From: Nocardia beijingensis NBRC 16342
Lineage (GTDB): Bacteria > Actinomycetota > Actinomycetes > Mycobacteriales > Mycobacteriaceae
NCBI RefSeq assembly: GCF_001612785.1
Contig: NZ_BDBC01000077.1
Span: 1-38,451, forward strand
Direction: 5' to 3'
Length of the DNA: 38,451 nt
The number at the start of each line of letters is the position of its first letter. The stretch's first letter is position 1. Below the pieces are notes generated by a model, which saw only the letters and a list, made by a program, of their open reading frames with translations, did not search any database and was not told the DNA's origin. This document shows positions 34,469-38,451 of this stretch, one piece after another. A program made the position numbers and the translations under genes.

Positions 34469-35364
34469 CGATCGCAGACCTCACCCCCGCCCAGGCCACG
34501 CAGCGGGCGAGCGCTCCCGGTCACCGGCTCGGCGCGGAGGATGTCACCCTCGGCTACGGCGACCGGGTGATCGTCGACGGGCTGAGCTTGACCATCGCTC
34601 CCGGTGTGATCACCACGGTCATCGGCCCCAACGGTTGCGGGAAGTCCACCCTGCTGCGCTCGCTCGGCCGCCTGCTGCGTCCCAGGGAAGGCCGGGTGAT
34701 GTTGGACGGCAAGGCCATTTCGACGATGAAGACCAAGGACGTCGCCCGCATCGTCGGCATGCTGCCGCAGTCGCCGGTCGCCCCGGAAGGGCTCACCGTC
34801 GCCGATCTGGTCGCCCGCGGACGTCATCCGCACCAGTCCTGGTTCCGGCAGTGGTCGGGCGCCGACGAATCCGAGGTGACGACCGCGCTGGAGCGCACCG
34901 GGATCGCCGACCTCGCCGACCGCCCGCTCGACGAGCTGTCCGGCGGCCAGCGTCAGCGCGCCTGGATCTCGATGGCACTGGCCCAGGGCACCGACATTCT
35001 GCTGCTCGACGAGCCGACCACCTACCTCGACCTGGCGCACTCCGTCGAGGTGCTCGACCTGGTCGACCGATTGCACGCCGATCTCGGGCGCACCGTCGTC
35101 ATGGTGCTGCACGATCTCAATCTCGCGATCCGCTACAGCGACCAGCTTGTCGTCATGCACGCCGGGCGCGTCGTCGCCGCCGGCGCGCCCGGCGAGGTGG
35201 TGTCGGTCGAGCTGCTGCGCGAAGTGTTCGACCTGGACGCCAGGGTGCTCGAGGACCCGGTGTCGGGGCGGCCGATGATCGTGCCGATCGGGGCGCGACA
35301 CGTGCGCGGAAAAGTGGGCGGACCGGCTGCCACAGCGCCCGAGACCGCGCCGTATGAGAAATGA
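34465..35364 (+). CDS. FepC-type siderophore ABC transporter ATPase
   Basis: A 299-residue ABC ATPase powering ferric-siderophore uptake. Motifs are complete: Walker A GPNGCGKST, Q-loop MLPQSPVAPEG, signature LSGGQRQR, Walker B DILLLDEPTTYLD with D-loop, and the H-loop histidine in VLHDLNLAIRYSD. The ARGRHPHQSW segment is typical of the FepC/FecE subfamily. The start ATG 34465 overlaps the permease stop in ATGA, so the three genes form a tightly coupled operon under the iron box at 32276. A C-terminal tail (GGPAATAPETAPYEK) is unremarkable. Confidence 0.96.
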   Translation: MTIADLTPAQATQRASAPGHRLGAEDVTLGYGDRVIVDGLSLTIAPGVITTVIGPNGCGKSTLLRSLGRLLRPREGRVMLDGKAISTMKTKDVARIVGMLPQSPVAPEGLTVADLVARGRHPHQSWFRQWSGADESEVTTALERTGIADLADRPLDELSGGQRQRAWISMALAQGTDILLLDEPTTYLDLAHSVEVLDLVDRLHADLGRTVVMVLHDLNLAIRYSDQLVVMHAGRVVAAGAPGEVVSVELLREVFDLDARVLEDPVSGRPMIVPIGARHVRGKVGGPAATAPETAPYEK

Positions 35365-35423
35365 CACACCAGCTACTCCATAGTTACGACACCCTGTAGT
35401 ACGCGTCCTCGTCGTTGAGTCCC

Positions 35424-35434
35424 TAAAATTAGGG
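35424..35434 (+). promoter_or_regulatory. -10 element and palindrome at the blaI start
   Basis: TAAAAT (35424-35429) ends six bases before the ATG at 35436, and there is no ribosome site, so the transcript is probably leaderless. The -10 lies inside a dyad CCCTAA-AA-TTAGGG (35421-35434). A TGTAGTA half-site (35396-35402), the kind of core BlaI/MecI repressors recognise, lies just upstream. Confidence 0.55.
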
Positions 35435-35435
35435 A

Positions 35436-35828
35436 ATGGCAGGTCTTGGTGAACTCGAGAAAGCGGTCATGGACCAGTTGTGGTCGGCCGACGAACCACA
35501 AACTGTCCGGCAGGTGCACGAGGCGCTCGCCGCACGCCGTGAGCTCGCGTACACCACGGTGATGACCGTGCTGCAACGCCTCGCGAAGAAGAACCTCGTG
35601 GTGCAGCGGCGCGACGATCGCGCGCACCGTTACGCGCCGGTGCACACGCGCGACGAACTCGTGGCGAGTTTGATGGTCGACGCGCTGCAACAGGCCGACG
35701 CGGCGGGCAGCCGGGCCGCGGCACTGGTGCACTTCGTCGAACAGGTCGGAAAGGACGAGGCTGCCGCTCTCCGCGAAGCACTCGCTAAGCTCGAAGCAAC
35801 CGAGGACTCGGCGCCGCCGCCGCAGTAG
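35436..35828 (+). CDS. BlaI/MecI-family winged-helix repressor
   Basis: A 130-residue repressor: MAGLGELEKAVMDQLWSADE at the N-terminus, the winged helix TVRQVHEALAARRELAYTTVMTVLQRLAKK (read in two pieces at about 23-52), a basic wing (VVQRRDDRAHRYAP) and a helical dimerisation tail. BlaI-type repressors are inactivated when a partner M56 metalloprotease responds to beta-lactams or to cell-wall or respiratory stress. The partner is the next gene, 43 bases downstream. This pair corresponds to M. tuberculosis Rv1846c-Rv1845c. Autoregulation is likely, given the dyad over its promoter. Confidence 0.95.
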   Translation: MAGLGELEKAVMDQLWSADEPQTVRQVHEALAARRELAYTTVMTVLQRLAKKNLVVQRRDDRAHRYAPVHTRDELVASLMVDALQQADAAGSRAAALVHFVEQVGKDEAAALREALAKLEATEDSAPPPQ

Positions 35829-35871
35829 ACTCCTCGGGCGCCCTGGCCCCACAACGCAGTGAGCTGAGTCG

Positions 35872-36810
35872 ATGAACGCAACCGCGCCGGTATTCGCCGG
35901 ACTGGCATTGCTTCTCGCGGGGCCTGCCCCGGCCTTGCTCAGCCGGGCGACCTGGACCTACCGGACGCCCCGCGCAGCGCTGGTGCTCTGGCAGGCCATC
36001 GCGCTCGCCGCCGTGCTCAGTGCGTTCGGCTCCGGGCTGGCGATCGCCGCCGAACTGCTCGTTCCCGGCCCCGACGGCCGCCCCACCACCGCGCCGACCA
36101 GGGAGATCGACGCGCTGGGGTTGCCGTTGTGGCTGGCGTACGTGTTCGTCTTCGCGCTCACGCTGCTGATCGGCGCCCGGTTGATCTACGCGATCATCCG
36201 GGTCGGCGTGCACACCCGCAGGCGGCGGGCACGGCACCGCATGCTGGTCGACCTGCTCGACCAGAGCGGTCCGCACCGGCGCGCGGCCGACATCAGGGTG
36301 CTGGCCGCCACCGAGCCCATCGCCTACTGCCTGCCCGGCCTGCGCCAGCGCGTCGTGCTCAGCGAGGGCACCCTGACCAGTCTGGCCGACGCCGAGGTCA
36401 CCGCCATCGTCAGCCACGAGCGTTCACATCTGCGGGCCAGGCACGATCTGGTGCTCGAGGCGTTCACGGCCGTGCACGAGGCGTTCCCGAGGGTGGTGCG
36501 CAGCAAGGCCGCGCTCGGCTCGGTGAAACTGCTCATCGAACTGCTCGCCGACGACTCCGCGGTCAAGGTCACCGGCCCGAAACCGCTGGCCCGCGCTCTG
36601 GTCGCCTGCGCGAAGTCCACCGCGCCGCAAGGCGCCCTCGCCGCGGGCGGTCCCACCACACTCATCCGCATCCAACGGCTCAGCGGCCGGATCGGCGACC
36701 TCCGCATCGCCACGGCCGCCTATCTCGGCTCGGCCGCCATCCTGGTGGTGCCGACGCAGGCGGTGGCCGTACCCTGGCTCGTGGAACTGAGCCGGCTGTT
36801 CCACGGCTGA
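35872..36810 (+). CDS. M56-family membrane metalloprotease (BlaR-like)
   Basis: A 312-residue integral membrane protein with predicted helices at about 5-23, 35-61, 84-107 and 280-305. Between the third and fourth helices is the zinc protease domain with HERSH (182-186) matching HExxH, followed by an acidic segment (ELLADDSAVK) holding the expected third ligand region. It lacks the extracellular penicillin-binding sensor domain of staphylococcal BlaR1, as do the mycobacterial homologues, so the signal is unclear. It is cotranscribed with blaI and presumably cleaves or triggers removal of that repressor. Confidence 0.93.
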   Translation: MNATAPVFAGLALLLAGPAPALLSRATWTYRTPRAALVLWQAIALAAVLSAFGSGLAIAAELLVPGPDGRPTTAPTREIDALGLPLWLAYVFVFALTLLIGARLIYAIIRVGVHTRRRRARHRMLVDLLDQSGPHRRAADIRVLAATEPIAYCLPGLRQRVVLSEGTLTSLADAEVTAIVSHERSHLRARHDLVLEAFTAVHEAFPRVVRSKAALGSVKLLIELLADDSAVKVTGPKPLARALVACAKSTAPQGALAAGGPTTLIRIQRLSGRIGDLRIATAAYLGSAAILVVPTQAVAVPWLVELSRLFHG

Positions 36811-36945
36811 CTTCCCGGCACGTATCCTGGACCTTCGGCCCGCCTCCGGTCGGCCGCATCCTTCTCGCTCCACCCGGCGCGCGTCATCGCCCGCGCCACC
36901 GCGCGGTGAAACCGCATCGCGCGCCGCTCTCCATCCCACCGAACA

Positions 36946-36967
36946 GCGCGTTCCGCGTGGAACGCGC
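36946..36967 (+). promoter_or_regulatory. Hairpin in the leader of the DEAD-box helicase gene
   Basis: Perfect 9-bp stem GCGCGTTCC / GGAACGCGC with a GCGT loop, 26 bases before the helicase start codon. A TATCCT box at 36823-36828 could start the transcript near 36835, giving a leader of about 160 bases. It could instead be the terminator of the M56 gene. Confidence 0.5.
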
Positions 36968-36993
36968 CGTGCGACGAAAGGCACATCCTCCTC

Positions 36994-38451
36994 GTGACCC
37001 CCTCGACCACCGTCGCCGCGGCGGCCCCCGCAACTTTCGCGGAGCTGGGCCTGCCCGCCGTGCTCGTGCAGGCACTGCGACGCGACGGCATCGAGATGCC
37101 GTTTCCCATCCAGGCCGCGACGACGCCCGACGTCCTCGCGGGCAAGGACGTGCTCGGCCGCGGGCCGACCGGCTCCGGCAAGACCTTGGCCTTCGGCCTC
37201 CCGATGCTCACCCGGCTGGCGGGCGGGGCGGCCAAGCCGGGCCGCCCGCGCGGCCTGGTCCTGGTGCCGACCCGCGAGCTGGCCGCGCAGATCGAGCGGG
37301 CGCTGGACGAACCGGCGCTCGCGCTCGGCCTGCGCGTGGCCTCGGTGGTGGGCGGCGCGCCGATCAAACGCCAAGCCGACCGGCTCGCCCGCGGCGTGGA
37401 CCTGCTGATCGCGACGCCGGGACGGCTCGCCGACCTGCTCGCACAGGGTTCGGCCGATTTGTCCGACGTGACGATCACCGCGCTCGACGAGGCCGACCAC
37501 ATGGCCGACATGGGGTTCCTGCCGCAGGTGACCAAGCTGCTCGACCGCACCCCGCGCGACGGTCAGCGCCTGCTGTTCTCGGCCACGCTGGACGGCGAGG
37601 TCGACAAGCTGGTCAAGCGTTACCTGCGCTCGCCCGTCACGCATTCCACCGCACCGCCGTCGGCCTCGGTCGCCACCATGTCGCATCACCTGCTCTACGT
37701 CGGCGACAAGGTGACCAAGCGCGCGGTCGCCACCGAGATCGCCGCCCGCGACGGGCTGACCATCATGTTCGTCCGCACCAAGCACGGCGCCGACCGGCTC
37801 GCCAAACAGCTGCGGGGGGCGGGCATCCCGACGGGCGCGCTGCACGGCGGCAAGGCGCAGAACAACCGCACCCGTACGCTCGCCGCGTTCGCCGACGGCT
37901 CGGTGCCGGTGCTGGTCACCACCGATGTCGCCGCGCGCGGCATCCATGTCGACGGCATCTCCCTGGTCGTGCACGTGGACCCGCCGCCGGAGCCGAAGGC
38001 CTATCTGCACCGGGCCGGGCGCACCGCCCGCGCGGGTGAGGACGGCGTGGTCGTCACGCTGGTGATGGACGAAGAACGCCGCGAGGTGGAGGCGATGGCG
38101 CGCAAGGCGGGCGTGGAGGTCGACGGGGTCACCGTCCGTCCCGGCGACCGCGCGCTGGTGGAGATCACCGGCGCCCGCCGCCCGTCCGGTGTCCCTGTGG
38201 CCACGGCTTCCGCCACGCCCGTGACCACCCAGGCGCCGCAACCCGCGCGGCGCCGATCGGATCGGCGGGCGGAGTCGGCTCCGGCCGGTGGCCGCGGCGC
38301 CGGGAAGCAGGCCTCCGGCTCGGGATCGAGCCGCAGTGGCGAATCGGTCACCACGTCGGGACGGCGTCGCGGCCACGCGAAGGTCAGCGGGAAACCCGCC
38401 GGGCACGGTGCGGCCAAGGCCGAGGGCGCGTCGGTCCGCCGGTCCGGCGCG
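36994..38451 (+). CDS. DEAD-box RNA helicase (3' end outside window)
   Basis: An ATP-dependent RNA helicase; 486 residues are visible and the frame is still open at the window edge. Motifs in order: Q-motif FPIQ, motif I GRGPTGSGKT, Ia PTRELAAQ, Ib TPGRL, motif II DEAD in ALDEADHMADMGF, motif III SAT, motif V TTDVAARGIHVDG and motif VI HRAGRTARAG. From about residue 400 a low-complexity, basic Arg/Ser/Gly tail begins, typical of RNA-binding extensions. These helicases act in ribosome assembly and RNA decay, often under cold stress. The start is GTG 36994. The ribosome site is poor (AAAGG 12 bases upstream), and CCTCCT lies directly before the start codon. Confidence 0.95.
   Translation, partial: MTPSTTVAAAAPATFAELGLPAVLVQALRRDGIEMPFPIQAATTPDVLAGKDVLGRGPTGSGKTLAFGLPMLTRLAGGAAKPGRPRGLVLVPTRELAAQIERALDEPALALGLRVASVVGGAPIKRQADRLARGVDLLIATPGRLADLLAQGSADLSDVTITALDEADHMADMGFLPQVTKLLDRTPRDGQRLLFSATLDGEVDKLVKRYLRSPVTHSTAPPSASVATMSHHLLYVGDKVTKRAVATEIAARDGLTIMFVRTKHGADRLAKQLRGAGIPTGALHGGKAQNNRTRTLAAFADGSVPVLVTTDVAARGIHVDGISLVVHVDPPPEPKAYLHRAGRTARAGEDGVVVTLVMDEERREVEAMARKAGVEVDGVTVRPGDRALVEITGARRPSGVPVATASATPVTTQAPQPARRRSDRRAESAPAGGRGAGKQASGSGSSRSGESVTTSGRRRGHAKVSGKPAGHGAAKAEGASVRRSGA

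Noticed and set aside
36129..38039. A 636-codon plus-strand frame spanning the M56 and helicase genes
   Set aside because: It crosses two well-supported genes in a different frame, is Arg/Gly/Ala-rich and contains no domain. The helicase motifs are all in the frame starting at 36994.

Overview
The window is very GC-rich, compact DNA from a mycolic-acid-type actinobacterium. It is most likely Nocardia or a close relative, judging by the condensation/adenylation domain style, IdeR/DtxR-type iron boxes, frequent GTG starts, leaderless-looking promoters, and a urease/BlaI neighbourhood arranged as in Mycobacterium tuberculosis. No tRNA, rRNA, CRISPR array or insertion sequence was seen.

Region 1 (1-10.9 kb) is the 3' end of a nonribosomal peptide synthetase, cut by the left window edge. 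Its order is PCP-E / C-A-PCP-E / C-A-PCP-TE, so the peptide should end in two D-configured residues followed by the C-terminal residue. A small uncharacterised protein is translationally coupled to it. Region 2 (10.9-16.1 kb, mixed strands) holds a trypsin-like/PDZ protease, an NTF2/SnoaL-like protein, a CorA-type transporter with an aberrant GMN signature and a short proline-rich upstream ORF, about 1.2 kb without a gene, and a stand-alone condensation/acyltransferase-fold enzyme.

Region 3 (16.1-20.6 kb) has an AraC regulator, a VOC protein and a UvrA-like double ATPase that lacks the UvrB-binding domain, a set resembling DNA-drug resistance modules. It is followed by a deletion scar in which a TetR gene and a divergent zinc-type dehydrogenase gene have both lost their 5' ends. 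Region 4 (20.6-27.3 kb) has an ArsR operon with two AHSA1/SRPBCC proteins and two matching operators, an MpaB-family oxygenase with its TetR, a PAP2-phosphatase/diacylglycerol-kinase fusion, a SUKH-like protein, a YaeQ protein and a small cysteine-rich secreted protein.

Region 5 (27.3-36.8 kb) carries ureABC (minus strand) behind a PaaI-type thioesterase, then a lipoprotein alpha-carbonic anhydrase, then an iron locus: a FhuF-like reductase lacking its [2Fe-2S] cysteines, divergent from two FecCD permeases (the first frameshifted) and their ATPase. Next come blaI and an M56 protease gene. The PaaI-ureABC / blaI-blaR layout matches M. tuberculosis Rv1845c-Rv1850, where the iron-responsive sRNA MrsI lies between the two halves. 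Here, in the equivalent gap and orientation, I find a promoter overlapping an iron box, a short structured segment and a strong terminator hairpin: a candidate MrsI-like sRNA and the most interesting signal in the window. A DEAD-box helicase runs off the right edge.
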